Origin: Synergistota bacterium
GTDB lineage: Bacteria; Synergistota; GBS-1
Direction: 5' to 3'
NCBI GenBank assembly: GCA_021159885.1
Contig: JAGHDO010000079.1
Coordinates: forward strand, 1-35,922
Length of the DNA stretch: 35,922 bases
Every line of letters begins with the position of its first letter. The stretch's first letter is position 1. A model generated the notes under the pieces. That model did not search any database, was not told the DNA's origin, and saw nothing but the letters and a program-made list of their open reading frames with translations. The position numbers were made by a program, and so were the translations under genes. This document shows positions 15,952-26,031 of this stretch, one piece after another.

Positions 15952-17738
15952 TCTTTTTCAAGTTGCATAAGAGCCAAAAAAGCTTCGGCAGGGACGTTAA
16001 CCTTTCCGAGGGTTTTCATTCTCTTTTTCCCTTCTTTTTGTTTTTCGAGTAACTTCTTTTTTCTTGTGACATCTCCACCGTAGCACTTGGCTAAGACATC
16101 TTTTCTCAAAGGTTTTATATTAGCCCTTGCAATGACCTTTTTCCCTATGGCTGCTTGGAGTGCTACCTCAAATAGCTGACGCGGAATTATTTCCTTCAGC
16201 TTCTGAAGAAGAGAAACTGCCTTGTGATAGGCCTTATCCCTATGTACTATGAAGGAAAAGGCATCTACAGGCTCATAATGGATAAGTATATCTACTTTAA
16301 CGAGATCAGATGTTCTGTATCCTATAGGTTCATAATCCATAGATGCGTATCCACGACTTACCGATTTTAGTCTGTCATGGAAATCTATTATCATTTCCGC
16401 CAAGGGAACTTCATACACGAGCATGACCCTTTCCGGACTCAGGTAATCCATGCTCTTGAAAACCCCTCTCTTATCCTGAAGCAGAGACATAACGTTTCCC
16501 ACAAATTCGGATGGCGTGAATATGGTCAACCTCACGTATGGTTCTTGGATTTCCTTTATCTCCCCGAGGGGAGGGAATTTAGCGGGGTTATCGATTTCTG
16601 AGATTTCTCCATTGTGCTTTACCACTCTGTAGATGACGTTAGGTGTTGTTGCTATGATATCGAGCTCGAATTCCCTTCTCAGTCTTTCTAAGGCAACCTC
16701 CATGTGAAGCATACCAAGGAACCCACAACGGAAACCGGCGCCGAGAGCTACTGATGATTCTGGCTCAAACTGTATGGATGCGTCGTTCAGCTTCAACTTC
16801 TCAAGGGCATCCCTAAGATCTTCGAAGTTGTTTCTATCAACGGGATATATACCACAGAATACCACCGGCTTAACACTCCTGTATCCAGGCAGGGGTTCTT
16901 TCGCAGGATTTATTGCGTCCGTTATGGTATCTCCTACTCTTGCTTGCCTTAAATCCTTTATCCCAGCGATCATATAGCCTACCTCTCCGGGACCAAGCTC
17001 ATCTTTCGGCTTCATTCCCGGCGTAAATACCCCTACTTCTTCCACCTCATAGACCTGACCTGTTGACATCATCATGATCCTTTGGCCGGTTTTAATAACG
17101 CCCTCCTTAACTCTGATATAGGTTATCACTCCGCGATAGCTATTATAGATGGAGTCGAAAATGAGAGCCCTTAAGGGAGCATCTGGGTCTCCTTTGGGGG
17201 GAGGAATACGTTCTATAACTGCATCCAATATCTCTTCTATTCCTATTCCCTCCTTAGCGCTTGCGAGCAGAGCTTCAGATGCATCCAAGCCTATTGCCTC
17301 TTCTATTTCTCTCTTAACCCTTTCGGGATCAGCGCTGGGTAGATCTATCTTGTTTATAACTGGTATTATCTCAAGGTCGTTTTCCACTGCGAGATAGGCA
17401 TTTGCCACCGTTTGAGCTTCGACTCCCTGTGTGGCATCCACCACAAGAAGCGCTCCTTCACATGCTGCTAAAGATCTTGAAACCTCATATGTAAAATCCA
17501 CATGCCCGGGCGTGTCTATAAGGTTTAGGATATATCCCTTATACTCCATTCTTACCGGCTGTGCTTTTATGGTGATTCCTCTTTCCCTCTCGATCTCAAG
17601 CATATCGAGGTATTGTTCAACCATCTTTCTTTCTGGGATCGTTCCCGTTATCTCGAGGAAACGATCTGCCAGAGTTGATTTTCCATGATCTATATGGGCT
17701 ATGATGCAAAAGTTCCTAATCTTACTTTTGTCTATCAT
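15948..17738 (-). CDS. lepA: Elongation factor 4 (LepA)
   Basis: A 596-residue translational GTPase of standard length that acts on stalled or mis-translocated ribosomes and in ribosome biogenesis. The G motifs are clear: AHIDHGKS at 14-21, DTPGHVD at 75-81 and NKID at 129-132. The C-terminal LepA-specific domain ends with the [19 protein letters not shown] segment, which separates it from EF-G. The ATG lies directly against the aminotransferase stop, and its AGGAGGGC ribosome site is inside that gene, so the two are co-transcribed. Confidence 0.97.
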   Translation of the reverse strand: MIDKSKIRNFCIIAHIDHGKSTLADRFLEITGTIPERKMVEQYLDMLEIERERGITIKAQPVRMEYKGYILNLIDTPGHVDFTYEVSRSLAACEGALLVVDATQGVEAQTVANAYLAVENDLEIIPVINKIDLPSADPERVKREIEEAIGLDASEALLASAKEGIGIEEILDAVIERIPPPKGDPDAPLRALIFDSIYNSYRGVITYIRVKEGVIKTGQRIMMMSTGQVYEVEEVGVFTPGMKPKDELGPGEVGYMIAGIKDLRQARVGDTITDAINPAKEPLPGYRSVKPVVFCGIYPVDRNNFEDLRDALEKLKLNDASIQFEPESSVALGAGFRCGFLGMLHMEVALERLRREFELDIIATTPNVIYRVVKHNGEISEIDNPAKFPPLGEIKEIQEPYVRLTIFTPSEFVGNVMSLLQDKRGVFKSMDYLSPERVMLVYEVPLAEMIIDFHDRLKSVSRGYASMDYEPIGYRTSDLVKVDILIHYEPVDAFSFIVHRDKAYHKAVSLLQKLKEIIPRQLFEVALQAAIGKKVIARANIKPLRKDVLAKCYGGDVTRKKKLLEKQKEGKKRMKTLGKVNVPAEAFLALMQLEKE

Positions 17739-18854
17739 TTATTTTGATAAGCCCTCCTTAAAAAACTCATCAATTTTTTCAAGACCTTTTATCAAAGTTT
17801 CAGTCTCAAATCCAAATCCTATTCTAAAGTGCTCGGGAAGTTCAAAACAGGTTCCCGGAACGAGGAGGACGCCCTTTTCCACTATTAAAGCCTTACATAT
17901 TTCCTCGCTGTTCATTTCTTTTTTTAACCAGGGAAACCCCACGCATCCCTCGCTTGGAGGAACCCAGTCGACTATATCATCATGTTCTTTAATCCAGTTG
18001 GAGATTATCTCAAAGTTCCTTCTGAGTATTTTCTTGTTTCTCTCAAGGATACTCTCCTTCTCTCTTAAGGCAAGGTAAGCTAAGTATTGTGTTATTGGAG
18101 AGACCGATATAGCGAGGTAGTCTCTTATCTTCCAGCACTTTTCTATAAACTCCTTTGGCCCAACGATCCATCCAATTCTCAAGCCTGGCAGACCAAATGT
18201 TTTTGAAAGTCCTCCCGTAGTTATAACCTCCGTAGAATATTTTCTCGCGGGGGGAGTTATCGGTTCTCCTCTCGACAGCATAAGATAAACCTGATCAAAG
18301 AGAATTTTCTTTCCCTTGCGAGTTAACTCCTCTATTATATGGGACATCTTTTCTTCTGGAAGAGATGCTCCGGTTGGATTATGAGGATGGTTTAGTATGA
18401 TCCCTTCCGCTTCCTCAGCCTCCTTGATGAGCCTTTCTGGGTCAACGGAGAAGCTTTCTTCTTTTCTCAGCCTATAAAGCTTTACTTTCCTTCCGAATGC
18501 TTGAGGAAGCTCGTAAAGCTGGTTATACCCGGGATGCTCAGCCAAGAAAACCTCAAGATCCTCGCTTAGAGCAGCTATCGCGAGGAAATTTGCTTCTATC
18601 GAACCGTTCGTTATTATAACCTCACTTGGATCGGTATTGGGGTAAAGCTTAGCTACTTCTTCTCTTAGTGGAAGAGATCCTTGAATTTCTCCATAGTCAA
18701 GGTTTATATTCTCTACATCTTTCCAGTCTAAATGGGTTATATCTTTAAGCTCTCTGGTAGAAAGCGGAGCCATGGATGTTTCACCGAGATGAAACGCTGT
18801 TGCCGGTTCATACTTGTCAAGCCAGGCTTCGACCTTAAAGGGCTTAAAGCGCAA
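17739..18854 (-). CDS. PLP-dependent class I/II aminotransferase
   Basis: A 371-residue fold-type I aminotransferase. K218 (GGLSKTFGLPGLRIGW) is the PLP lysine. N159 (HNPTG), D187 and Y190 (DQVY), and R226 complete the cofactor site. It is near full length for the family. The substrate cannot be read from the motifs; overall it resembles aspartate/aromatic-type and capreomycidine synthase-like members. The start is TTG at 18854 with AAGGAGGTG 7 bases upstream. It heads the minus-strand operon with lepA, hemW and the CPBP protease, and is read from an extended -10 promoter at 18897-18905. Confidence 0.85.
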   Translation of the reverse strand: MRFKPFKVEAWLDKYEPATAFHLGETSMAPLSTRELKDITHLDWKDVENINLDYGEIQGSLPLREEVAKLYPNTDPSEVIITNGSIEANFLAIAALSEDLEVFLAEHPGYNQLYELPQAFGRKVKLYRLRKEESFSVDPERLIKEAEEAEGIILNHPHNPTGASLPEEKMSHIIEELTRKGKKILFDQVYLMLSRGEPITPPARKYSTEVITTGGLSKTFGLPGLRIGWIVGPKEFIEKCWKIRDYLAISVSPITQYLAYLALREKESILERNKKILRRNFEIISNWIKEHDDIVDWVPPSEGCVGFPWLKKEMNSEEICKALIVEKGVLLVPGTCFELPEHFRIGFGFETETLIKGLEKIDEFFKEGLSK

Positions 18855-18896
18855 CTCGGAGCACCTCCTTACGTCTTTTCAAGATAAGCAAATTAT

Positions 18897-18905
18897 ATTA
18901 TAACA
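18897..18905 (-). promoter_or_regulatory. Extended -10 promoter for the aminotransferase-lepA operon
   Basis: On the minus strand the site reads TGTTATAAT, a perfect -10 hexamer with a TGn extension, 43 bases before the TTG start. No good -35 is visible. It lies back to back with the nadE promoter. Confidence 0.6.
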
Positions 18906-18911
18906 TACCTG

Positions 18912-18920
18912 TGCTATAAT
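18912..18920 (+). promoter_or_regulatory. Extended -10 promoter for nadE
   Basis: TGCTATAAT is a perfect extended -10, about 42 bases before the nadE start. Its -35 region (about 18892-18897) falls on the -10 box of the opposite promoter, so polymerase probably cannot occupy both sites at once. Confidence 0.6.
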
Positions 18921-18961
18921 AATTTCTGAAGTTCCAGGCGTTTCCTCAGGAGGCGATTTGG

Positions 18962-19684
18962 GTGGAAAATGTCGAAAAGCTTGTGGATAGGATAGTGGCT
19001 TGGATAAGAGGGAGGATAGAAGAAGCCGGTATGATGGGAGGAGTAGTTGGTATAAGTGGCGGTGTGGATTCAGCGGTTGTCGCTGTCCTTCTGAAAAAGG
19101 CAATGGGTGATAGAATGCTTGGTGTTCTTATGCCGTGTCATTCCAATCCGTCTGATACGGAAGATGCACTAACACTTGTCAAGACCTTTGATATACCCTA
19201 CAGGTTGGTTGACCTTTCTCCCGTTTATGATGTTTTTCTTCGAGTCCTTGATGAAGAAGATAGAGGTGGGGATGTATCTCTCGCTAATATAAAACCTCGC
19301 TTAAGAATGATAACCTTATACTATTTCGCGAATAAGCTAAACTATCTTGTCGTTGGCACCGGCAACAAAAGCGAGCTTGAGGTAGGATATTTTACCAAGT
19401 ATGGGGATGGAGGGGTAGATATCCTTCCTATAGGTGGGCTTCTTAAAACTCAGGTTAGAGAAATAGCCCGGTTTTTGGGAATCCCTGAGAGGATAATAAC
19501 TAAGCCTCCATCTGCGGGGCTCTGGGAAGGGCAGACAGACGAAGGAGAAATGGGTTTGACTTATGAAGCGCTTGATACTTATCTTCTTGAGGGTAAGGGA
19601 GATTCCAATATAATCAAGAAAATTGAGAGGATGAGGGAGAAAAGCAAGCATAAGAGGGAACTCCCTCAGATTTTCCTGCCTTAG
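18962..19684 (+). CDS. nadE: Ammonia-dependent NAD synthetase
   Basis: A 240-residue enzyme. It converts nicotinic acid adenine dinucleotide to NAD with ATP and ammonia. SGGVDS at 32-37 is the PP-loop that binds pyrophosphate; GTGNKSE and the KYGDGGVDILPI segment are family signatures. No glutaminase domain is attached, so free ammonia is the expected nitrogen donor. The start is GTG at 18962 with AGGAGG 8-9 bases upstream. It leads a likely transcript nadE-yebC-ruvC-ruvA-ruvB-DUF2905-queA. Confidence 0.94.
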   Translation: MENVEKLVDRIVAWIRGRIEEAGMMGGVVGISGGVDSAVVAVLLKKAMGDRMLGVLMPCHSNPSDTEDALTLVKTFDIPYRLVDLSPVYDVFLRVLDEEDRGGDVSLANIKPRLRMITLYYFANKLNYLVVGTGNKSELEVGYFTKYGDGGVDILPIGGLLKTQVREIARFLGIPERIITKPPSAGLWEGQTDEGEMGLTYEALDTYLLEGKGDSNIIKKIERMREKSKHKRELPQIFLP

Positions 19685-19705
19685 AAATAGGGGAGGTGCA
19701 TGGAA

Positions 19706-20458
19706 ATGGCAGGTCATTCTAAATGGGCAAATATAAGGCATAGAAAGGCTCAAGTGGATGCCAAAAAAGGGAAAATATTTGCTAAGGTTATAAGGGCTAT
19801 AATAACTGCTGCGCGTGAAGGAGGAGGCGATCCTGATAAAAATTCTCGTTTGAGACTCGCCATCCAATGGGCGAGAGAGGTTAACATGCCCTCTGAGAAC
19901 ATAAAAAGAGCTATTCAGCGCGGGACCGGAGAAATACCAGGAGCGTCGTATGAAGAAGTTAGCTATGAAGGATATGGTCCTGGAGGAGTTGCTGTTTTAG
20001 TTGAGGCGATGACGGATAACAGAAATAGAACTACCGCTGAGATAAGGCATATATTCAGCAAATATGGAGGGAATCTTGGTGAAGCTGGATGTGTAAGCTG
20101 GGTTTTCGAAAGAAAAGGCGTTCTCACCTTTGAGGGAGTTGATGAGGATCAGGTAATGGAGATAGCAATAGAAGCTGGGGCTGAAGATGTTAAAGTCAAT
20201 GACGATGGTACCGTTGAAGTTTTAACCGACCCAAAGGATTTTATGGGAGTAAGAGAGGCTTTTGAAAAGGCTAATCTTAGACCGCTAAGGGCTGAGGTAA
20301 CGATGCTTCCTAAAAGCACCACACGTCTTGAGGGGGATGAGGCAGTGAGGATGCTTAAACTTATGGAAGCACTTGAGGATCACGATGACGTTCAGCATGT
20401 ATATGCTAATTTTGACATACCCGATGAGATAATTGAGAGAATGGGCGTAGCAGCGTGA
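19706..20458 (+). CDS. yebC: YebC/PmpR family protein (TACO1-like)
   Basis: A 250-residue protein starting [22 protein letters not shown]-like, the family hallmark (first 12 residues [12 protein letters not shown]). Relatives act as transcription regulators or as ribosome-associated factors that help with proline-rich stretches. [12 protein letters not shown] and the [14 protein letters not shown] segment are conserved. The ATG at 19706 is preferred over the one at 19700 because GGGAGGTG ends at 19698. Its stop overlaps the ruvC start (GTGA), the common yebC-ruvCAB arrangement. Confidence 0.95.
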   Translation: MAGHSKWANIRHRKAQVDAKKGKIFAKVIRAIITAAREGGGDPDKNSRLRLAIQWAREVNMPSENIKRAIQRGTGEIPGASYEEVSYEGYGPGGVAVLVEAMTDNRNRTTAEIRHIFSKYGGNLGEAGCVSWVFERKGVLTFEGVDEDQVMEIAIEAGAEDVKVNDDGTVEVLTDPKDFMGVREAFEKANLRPLRAEVTMLPKSTTRLEGDEAVRMLKLMEALEDHDDVQHVYANFDIPDEIIERMGVAA

Positions 20459-20934
20459 TAGTTTTGGGAATTGATCCGGGCTTAAGGGAGCTTGGCTATG
20501 CTTTTCTGGAGAAAGGCCCCACGCTTCTAAAAACCGGTACTATATATACCTCCTCGGAGCTTCCTAAGGGAGACAGGCTCAAGCTTATATATGACAGGCT
20601 GAGCGACGAAATAGAGAGGTTTAAGCCTGAGCTCCTATGTATTGAAAGTGTTTTCTTTGCAAGAAACGCTAAAAGCGCGATGCAAATAGGCGAAGTAAGA
20701 GGTGTTATTTTGCTTTTATGTGCTCAGAGAGGCATCGATGTTAAGGAAATGACCCCTCTCGAGCTGAAAAAGGCTATCACCAGCTGGGGTGGAGCTTCTA
20801 AGGAGGGGCTAAGCTTAGTTTTAAGAAGAATATATGGTTTTTCACCCTCTACTTCTCACGAGGCAGATGCCATAGCCCTCGCTCTGTGCGGATTGATCCT
20901 TTTAAAGAGGCACTTAAGATGTTTGAGTATTTAA
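20455..20934 (+). CDS. ruvC: Holliday junction endonuclease RuvC
   Basis: A 159-residue RNase H-fold nuclease that cuts Holliday junctions. D7 (GIDPG), E64 (CIESVF) and D138 with H135 ([11 protein letters not shown]) match the acidic active site. The loop before the last motif reads [14 protein letters not shown], where most relatives have a KxAVxGxGxAxKxQV pattern, so this RuvC is somewhat divergent there. The start is GTG. It overlaps yebC by 4 and ruvA by 16 bases. Confidence 0.93.
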   Translation: MIVLGIDPGLRELGYAFLEKGPTLLKTGTIYTSSELPKGDRLKLIYDRLSDEIERFKPELLCIESVFFARNAKSAMQIGEVRGVILLLCAQRGIDVKEMTPLELKKAITSWGGASKEGLSLVLRRIYGFSPSTSHEADAIALALCGLILLKRHLRCLSI

Positions 20935-21482
20935 GGGGAAAAGCTGTAGAGAAAAAGGATAATCTTATTTTGTTAGATGTAGGCGGTCTCGGATTCAGGA
21001 TCTTTGTACCTGAGCGGGATTCCTCCTCCGTGGCGATAGGAGAAGAGGCGGTTTTTTACGTTTATCTGAATTATAAATCGGATAAGCTTGAGCTTTTTGG
21101 CTTCCTGAATAGAGAAGATAGAGATCTTTTTGAGAGACTTCTTAGCGTGGCAAAGATAGGAACGAGGGTTTCTTTCGAGATACTTAATAGGCTTTCCGCT
21201 AAGGAGTTCTTTAGGATTTTGGAAAGGGACGATGTTTCAGCTCTTTCCTCGATACCAAGGGTTGGAGAGAAAAGGGCTAAAAGAGTAGTTTTTGAGCTTA
21301 AAGGGGAGTTACTCAGAAATAGAGGATCATTTGCAGATGTAAGAGAGGCGCTTTTAAACCTTGGATATAATGATCGAGAAGTTAGTTTCGCTATTTCCAA
21401 GCTTCTTGAAACTGGAATTGAATCTGAAAATGTGGAAGAGCTTATTAAAAAAGCGTTGATTATTTTAAGAGGAGATGTTTAA
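20919..21482 (+). CDS. ruvA: Holliday junction branch migration protein RuvA
   Basis: A 187-residue protein starting [13 protein letters not shown], the OB-fold N terminus of RuvA. Two helix-hairpin-helix DNA-binding motifs follow (LSVAKIGTRVSFEIL, about 68-82, and LSSIPRVGEKRAKRV, about 107-121), then the small C-terminal RuvB-contact domain (about 145-187). The ATG at 20919 follows AAAGAGG; longer in-frame starts at 20886 have no ribosome site. It overlaps ruvB by 8 bases. Confidence 0.94.
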   Translation: MFEYLRGKAVEKKDNLILLDVGGLGFRIFVPERDSSSVAIGEEAVFYVYLNYKSDKLELFGFLNREDRDLFERLLSVAKIGTRVSFEILNRLSAKEFFRILERDDVSALSSIPRVGEKRAKRVVFELKGELLRNRGSFADVREALLNLGYNDREVSFAISKLLETGIESENVEELIKKALIILRGDV

Positions 21483-22461
21483 AGTGGTGGAAAAAGCGTG
21501 GGAAAGACCCTTAAGGCCCAGGACTCTAAGCGATTTTATAGGTCAGGAGAATCTTAAAAAAAAGCTCTATTTGTTGATAGAAGCTTCTAAGAGGAGGGGG
21601 GATGTTCCAGATCACATACTTTTTTATGGTCCACCCGGTTTAGGCAAGACCACGCTGGCGAGCATCATAGCTTATGAGCTGCTTTCGCCGTTCATCCAAA
21701 TTAGCGGACCTTCCATTACTCGTGCTGGGGATCTTGCCTCAATTCTTAGCGGGCTTGAAAGGGGGAGCGTGCTTTTTATAGATGAGATTCACAGGATACC
21801 TCGCTCATGTGAGGAAATGCTTTACTCTGCCATGGAGGATTTCAGAATAGATGTAGTGATAGGTAAGGGGATTATGGCGAGAACCGTGAGAATAGATCTA
21901 CCTTCGTTCACTCTCATTGGTGCTACAACGAGGCTTGGCCTTCTTACTGGCGCTTTGAGGAGCAGATTCGGAGTTATAGAAAAAGTCGACTTTTATCCTA
22001 TGGAGGAACTTTCAAAAATAGCAATGCGTTCAGCTACGATACTTGGTGTGGAGCTTGCCGAAGAAGCCGCTAAGGAGATAGCTTTTAGAGGAAGGGGAAC
22101 GCCTCGAGTAGTTAACAGGCTTCTTAAAAGGATTAGAGATTACGCCGAGGTAAAAGGAAAATCTTGTATAGATAGAGAATTAGCTCTTGAAGCTCTTAGA
22201 TTTTATGAGGTAGATGATTATGGTCTGGATGCCTCGGATCGGAGACTTCTTTCTACTATTATAGAAAAGTTTGGAGGAGGACCTGTAGGTATAGAAACGC
22301 TTGCCGCTGCTTTAAACGAGGAGCCGGAGACCATATCGGAGGTTCATGAACCCTATCTCCTGAGAATGGGATTTCTGGAGCGGACTAGAAGGGGGCGTGT
22401 GGCAACCCAAAGGGCTTATGAGCTATGGAAAAGGAGGGGTTGCGATGGAATCCTTAGGTAA
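21475..22461 (+). CDS. ruvB: Holliday junction branch migration helicase RuvB
   Basis: A 328-residue AAA+ motor. ERPLRPRTLSDFIGQ (10-24) is the conserved entry, Walker A GPPGLGKTT is at 52-60, and Walker B FIDEIHRI and sensor I GATTRLG follow. The C-terminal winged helix ends with RTRRGRVATQRAY. The ATG is preceded by AGAGGAG inside ruvA. The order ruvC-ruvA-ruvB is complete and intact, giving the full RuvABC resolvasome. The end overlaps the next small gene by 17 bases. Confidence 0.96.
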   Translation: MFKVVEKAWERPLRPRTLSDFIGQENLKKKLYLLIEASKRRGDVPDHILFYGPPGLGKTTLASIIAYELLSPFIQISGPSITRAGDLASILSGLERGSVLFIDEIHRIPRSCEEMLYSAMEDFRIDVVIGKGIMARTVRIDLPSFTLIGATTRLGLLTGALRSRFGVIEKVDFYPMEELSKIAMRSATILGVELAEEAAKEIAFRGRGTPRVVNRLLKRIRDYAEVKGKSCIDRELALEALRFYEVDDYGLDASDRRLLSTIIEKFGGGPVGIETLAAALNEEPETISEVHEPYLLRMGFLERTRRGRVATQRAYELWKRRGCDGILR

Positions 22462-22660
22462 AACCTTGATACTGTTTGGAGTTATAATTGCCGTTGTTGG
22501 TCTGTTTCTAACATTCGCTCCTAAGATACCTTTTCTTGGGCGGCTTCCAGGAGATATATATGTTGAAAGAAAAGGAATGGTATTTTATTTCCCCATAGTT
22601 ACGAGTATTATAATTAGCCTGATTTTAACAGTTGTTTTAAATATCCTCTTAAGGAGGTGA
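22445..22660 (+). CDS. DUF2905 small membrane protein
   Basis: A 71-residue protein with two hydrophobic segments (about 6-24 and 44-67) joined by a conserved loop, GRLPGDIYVERKG, the DUF2905 signature. Its function is unknown. The ATG at 22445 has AAGGAGGGG upstream within ruvB. Genes of this family commonly sit between ruvB and queA, as here, so the call is supported by both sequence and place. Confidence 0.87.
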   Translation: MESLGKTLILFGVIIAVVGLFLTFAPKIPFLGRLPGDIYVERKGMVFYFPIVTSIIISLILTVVLNILLRR

Positions 22661-23683
22661 GTGAGGTTTTTCGATTACGATCTTCCAGAGGAGCTTATAG
22701 CTCAGGAACCTGCTAATCCGCGTGATTCGTCGAGGTTAATGGTTTTAAGAAGGGATGACTCTCTGATAGAGCATGCGAGGTTTTATATGCTTCCTCGATT
22801 CCTTAAGGAAGGAGACCTTCTTGTTTTTAACAAAAGCAGGGTAATAAAGGCTCGCCTTCCCGGAATAAAAAGAAATGGAGGAGCAAAGATTGAGATTCTG
22901 CTTATAAGGAGGCTTGAGGATGATCTGTGGGAAGTCATGGCTAAGCCCGCTAAGCGCCTTAAAGTTGGTGTTGAAATCGAGTTTGGGAATAAAGGTGAAT
23001 TAAGCTGTGTGGTTGAAGGGGTTCTTGAGGGGGGCTTCAGAAGAGTTAGGTTCTCATATGAAGGTAATGATTTTATGAGCTTGCTCGAGAAGCTTGGGGA
23101 TGTCCCCACACCTCCATATATAAAGAAAAAAGTGAAAGATCCAAAGCTTTATCAAACGGTGTATGCTCATGTTTCTGGATCTGTTGCTGCGCCCACCGCG
23201 GGGTTCCACTTTACTGAAAGGCTTTTGAATAAGCTTAAAGCGCGGGGAATAAGGCTGGCTTTTTTAGTGCTTCATGTAGGTGCGGCAACATTTTTGCCCG
23301 TAAGAGGGGATATAAGGAAACACAGGGTTCCACCGGAATATTACGAGGTTTCTGAAGAATGTGCCCATGAGGTTAATAGTGCTTTAAGTGAGGGAAGAAG
23401 GGTGATTGCCGTTGGTACTACCACTACGAGAGTGCTTGAAGGAATAGCCGATGCAGATGGCTTTATATCTCCAGGAAGCGGGTGGACGGATTTGTTTATC
23501 CTTCCAGGGTATAGGTTCAAAGTGGTGAAAGCTCTCATAACGAATTTTCATCTTCCAAGGACCACTCTGTTAGCTCTCGTTTCAGCTTTTGCGGGAGAGG
23601 CGTTTTTGAAGAAGGCATATGAAATAGCCTTAAGGGAAAGGTATCGCCTTTATAGCTTTGGCGATGCTATGCTCCTTCTTTGA
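22661..23683 (+). CDS. queA: S-adenosylmethionine:tRNA ribosyltransferase-isomerase
   Basis: A 340-residue enzyme that moves the ribosyl part of SAM onto preQ1 in tRNA to make epoxyqueuosine. [14 protein letters not shown] at 4-17 and DSSRLMVL are the N-terminal signatures. [19 protein letters not shown] and [11 protein letters not shown] are core motifs. The start is GTG at 22661; the AAGGAGG is only 3 bases from it, which is short, but no other start precedes the conserved N terminus. It follows the DUF2905 gene without a gap. No tgt is visible in the window. Confidence 0.95.
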   Translation: MRFFDYDLPEELIAQEPANPRDSSRLMVLRRDDSLIEHARFYMLPRFLKEGDLLVFNKSRVIKARLPGIKRNGGAKIEILLIRRLEDDLWEVMAKPAKRLKVGVEIEFGNKGELSCVVEGVLEGGFRRVRFSYEGNDFMSLLEKLGDVPTPPYIKKKVKDPKLYQTVYAHVSGSVAAPTAGFHFTERLLNKLKARGIRLAFLVLHVGAATFLPVRGDIRKHRVPPEYYEVSEECAHEVNSALSEGRRVIAVGTTTTRVLEGIADADGFISPGSGWTDLFILPGYRFKVVKALITNFHLPRTTLLALVSAFAGEAFLKKAYEIALRERYRLYSFGDAMLLL

Positions 23684-23706
23684 GCGAAGAAAGGAGGTGT
23701 TTTAAA

Positions 23707-25023
23707 GTGGGACTTGCCTTGGGGGCTTTAGTTCCACATCCTCCCATTATAGTTCCGGAAGTGGGAGGACCACACCTTTCCCAAGTTAAGAGAACGGTGG
23801 ATTCTATGAAGAAGCTTGCACGCAGGATAAAGGATCTAAACCCTTCAAGATTGATAATCATAACTCCTCACAATGTAGTTCTCGAGGATGCTGTGGGCGT
23901 TCTCGTTTCCGATATATATCGAGGAAGTCTTAGGCAGTTTGGAGGTCCTACCGATTTCTCGTACCCAGGGGATAAAGAGTTTGCTTATTTTCTCCTTGAG
24001 AAGGCAAAGGAATCAGATATACCGTTGAGAGCAGTAAGAAGCCATCGTCTTGATCATGCCACTCTTGTTCCTCTGTATTACATATTTGGTTTAACATCTG
24101 ACGTTCCTATAATCGTTTTAACCATTGCTTTTCTTTCTCCAAGAGAGCTTTATGAGATTGGTAGATTTATCAATGGAATAGTGGAGTGCGATCCCTCTTC
24201 TACGGTTTTAATTGCAAGTGGAGATCTTTCTCATAGACTTACTTATGATGCACCTGCAGGGTATTCTCCTCGTGGAAAGGAATTCGATAAAGAGATAGTT
24301 CGTATAATTGAAGAATTCGATGCTGAAGCGCTTCTTAAGATGGATCCGTATTTCCTTGAAGAGGCTGGAGAGTGTGGATACAGGTCTCTTGTCATGCTCT
24401 TCGGAGCTCTCGACGAATGGAAGGTTAGAACGGAGGTGCTTTCGTATGAAGGTCCTTTTGGGGTTGGCTATTGTGTTGCGATGTTTCAACCTCTTGAGAG
24501 GTTGTCTAAGAAGGAGCATCCATTAGTTAGACTTGCTCGAGATGCCGTTGAAGCTTATGTCAGGTGTGGAAAGATTATTTCTCCTCCCTCGGAACTCACA
24601 CCAGAGATGAGGGAACGAGCGGGAGTGTTTGTTTCGCTTAAAAAGAGAGGACGCTTAAGGGGATGCATAGGAACTTTTCTTCCCGCATGTGAAAACGTTG
24701 CTGAGGAAGTCATAAGAAATGCAATAGCTGCTTGTAGTGAAGATCCGCGTTTTGAGCCTGTGAGAGAGGAAGAGCTTCCTCTTCTTGAATATTCTGTGGA
24801 TATCTTGAGTGAACCTGAACCCGTTAGTGATATAGGTGAGCTTGACCCCAAGATTTATGGTGTCATAGTAGAAGCGCCGGATGGAAGAAGGGGACTTTTG
24901 CTTCCTGATCTTGAAGGAGTTGACTCGGTGGAAGAACAAATCTCGATAGCTTCAAGAAAGGCGGGAATATTTCCTGGAGAGCCTATTAAGATATACAGAT
25001 TTAGGGTTAGGAGGTATAGATGA
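23707..25023 (+). CDS. Extradiol-dioxygenase-fold (Memo-like) + AMMECR1 fusion, AmmeMemoRadiSam system
   Basis: A 438-residue two-domain protein. The N-terminal part (about 1-260) is a class III extradiol dioxygenase/Memo-like fold; likely metal-site histidines are H11 (VPHPP), H55 (TPHN), H113/H117 (SHRLDH) and H176 (GDLSHR). The C-terminal part (about 262-438) is an AMMECR1 domain with the invariant LRGCIG at 317-322. These two domains plus a radical SAM protein define the AmmeMemoRadiSam system, whose function is unknown. The GTG at 23707 is chosen as it lies 8 bases after AAGGAGGTG. The stop overlaps the radical SAM gene by 4 bases. Confidence 0.9.
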   Translation: MGLALGALVPHPPIIVPEVGGPHLSQVKRTVDSMKKLARRIKDLNPSRLIIITPHNVVLEDAVGVLVSDIYRGSLRQFGGPTDFSYPGDKEFAYFLLEKAKESDIPLRAVRSHRLDHATLVPLYYIFGLTSDVPIIVLTIAFLSPRELYEIGRFINGIVECDPSSTVLIASGDLSHRLTYDAPAGYSPRGKEFDKEIVRIIEEFDAEALLKMDPYFLEEAGECGYRSLVMLFGALDEWKVRTEVLSYEGPFGVGYCVAMFQPLERLSKKEHPLVRLARDAVEAYVRCGKIISPPSELTPEMRERAGVFVSLKKRGRLRGCIGTFLPACENVAEEVIRNAIAACSEDPRFEPVREEELPLLEYSVDILSEPEPVSDIGELDPKIYGVIVEAPDGRRGLLLPDLEGVDSVEEQISIASRKAGIFPGEPIKIYRFRVRRYR

Positions 25024-26018
25024 GAATGGCTCTTAAGGAGGCGCTGTTTTTCGAAAAGCTCAAAGGCGGAGAGGTTAAGTGTCGCTTATGTCCCCATGGT
25101 TGCGTTATACCACCGGGCGCCGTGGGGCTGTGCAAGGCAAGGGAGAATAGGGATGGTATCCTGTTTTCCCTTATATATGGGGAGTGCTCTGCCGTAAATA
25201 TGGATCCCATAGAAAAAAAACCTCTTTTCCACTTTTTCCCGGGAAGTGAAATACTATCCTTGGGAACCATTTATTGTAACTTTTCCTGTAAGTTTTGTCA
25301 GAACTGGCATCTTGTTAGAGGCGATGTGAGAACGGAATATATATCCCCTGAGAGGGTGGTCGAAGTTGCCTTAGATTATAGAAGCATTGGCATAGCGTAT
25401 ACCTATAACGAGCCAATAATATGGTATGAGTTTGTGCTTGATACCGCCAAGCTTGCCAAAGAAAAGGGCTTGAAAAATGTTCTTGTTACTAATGGATTTA
25501 TAGAAGAAGAGCCTTTGAAGGAACTGCTCCCCTTCGTGGATGCGATGAATGTTGACCTTAAAGCATCAAGTGATGATTTTTATGTAAGACTCTGCGGGGG
25601 GAAGGTTGAGCCAGTTTTAAGGACGATAGAGCTTGCCAATAATTCCTGCCTCGTTGAAGTAACTAATCTGCTTATAACGGGAGAGAATGATTCAGACGAG
25701 GATATAAAAAGCATCGTTAGTATGATCTCTGAGATAGATCCTCTCATTCCTCTGCATTTTTCCCGTTATTTCCCTCAGTATAAAATGAATAATCCTCCCA
25801 CTCCCATTTCAAGGCTTTATAGAGCGTACGAGATAGCCAGAGAAAAGATGCCATACGTTTATCTTGGCAATCTCTGGGAGGAGAGATATGAGACCACATA
25901 TTGCTTAAACTGTGGAAGTGCGCTTGTTAGGAGGAGGGGATACGTTATACTTGAGAATAATTTGGAAGGCAACAAGTGTTCTTTCTGTGGAACAGAAAAT
26001 AGATTCATTGTTTCATAA
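25020..26018 (+). CDS. AmmeMemoRadiSam system radical SAM enzyme
   Basis: A 332-residue radical SAM protein. C86, C90 and C93 (CNFSCKFC) bind the catalytic 4Fe-4S cluster. C21, C24, C28 and C38 form an N-terminal cysteine cluster, and two CxxC pairs near the C terminus (CLNC, CSFC) look like a zinc ribbon or extra cluster. The PflA-like family of this system shares the FCQNW signature. It probably acts with the upstream fusion protein; the substrate is unknown. ATG starts at 25020 and 25026 are both possible from AGGAGG at 25010-25015. hutH begins 13 bases later. Confidence 0.9.
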   Translation: MRMALKEALFFEKLKGGEVKCRLCPHGCVIPPGAVGLCKARENRDGILFSLIYGECSAVNMDPIEKKPLFHFFPGSEILSLGTIYCNFSCKFCQNWHLVRGDVRTEYISPERVVEVALDYRSIGIAYTYNEPIIWYEFVLDTAKLAKEKGLKNVLVTNGFIEEEPLKELLPFVDAMNVDLKASSDDFYVRLCGGKVEPVLRTIELANNSCLVEVTNLLITGENDSDEDIKSIVSMISEIDPLIPLHFSRYFPQYKMNNPPTPISRLYRAYEIAREKMPYVYLGNLWEERYETTYCLNCGSALVRRRGYVILENNLEGNKCSFCGTENRFIVS

Positions 26019-26031
26019 AGGGGGTCATGCA

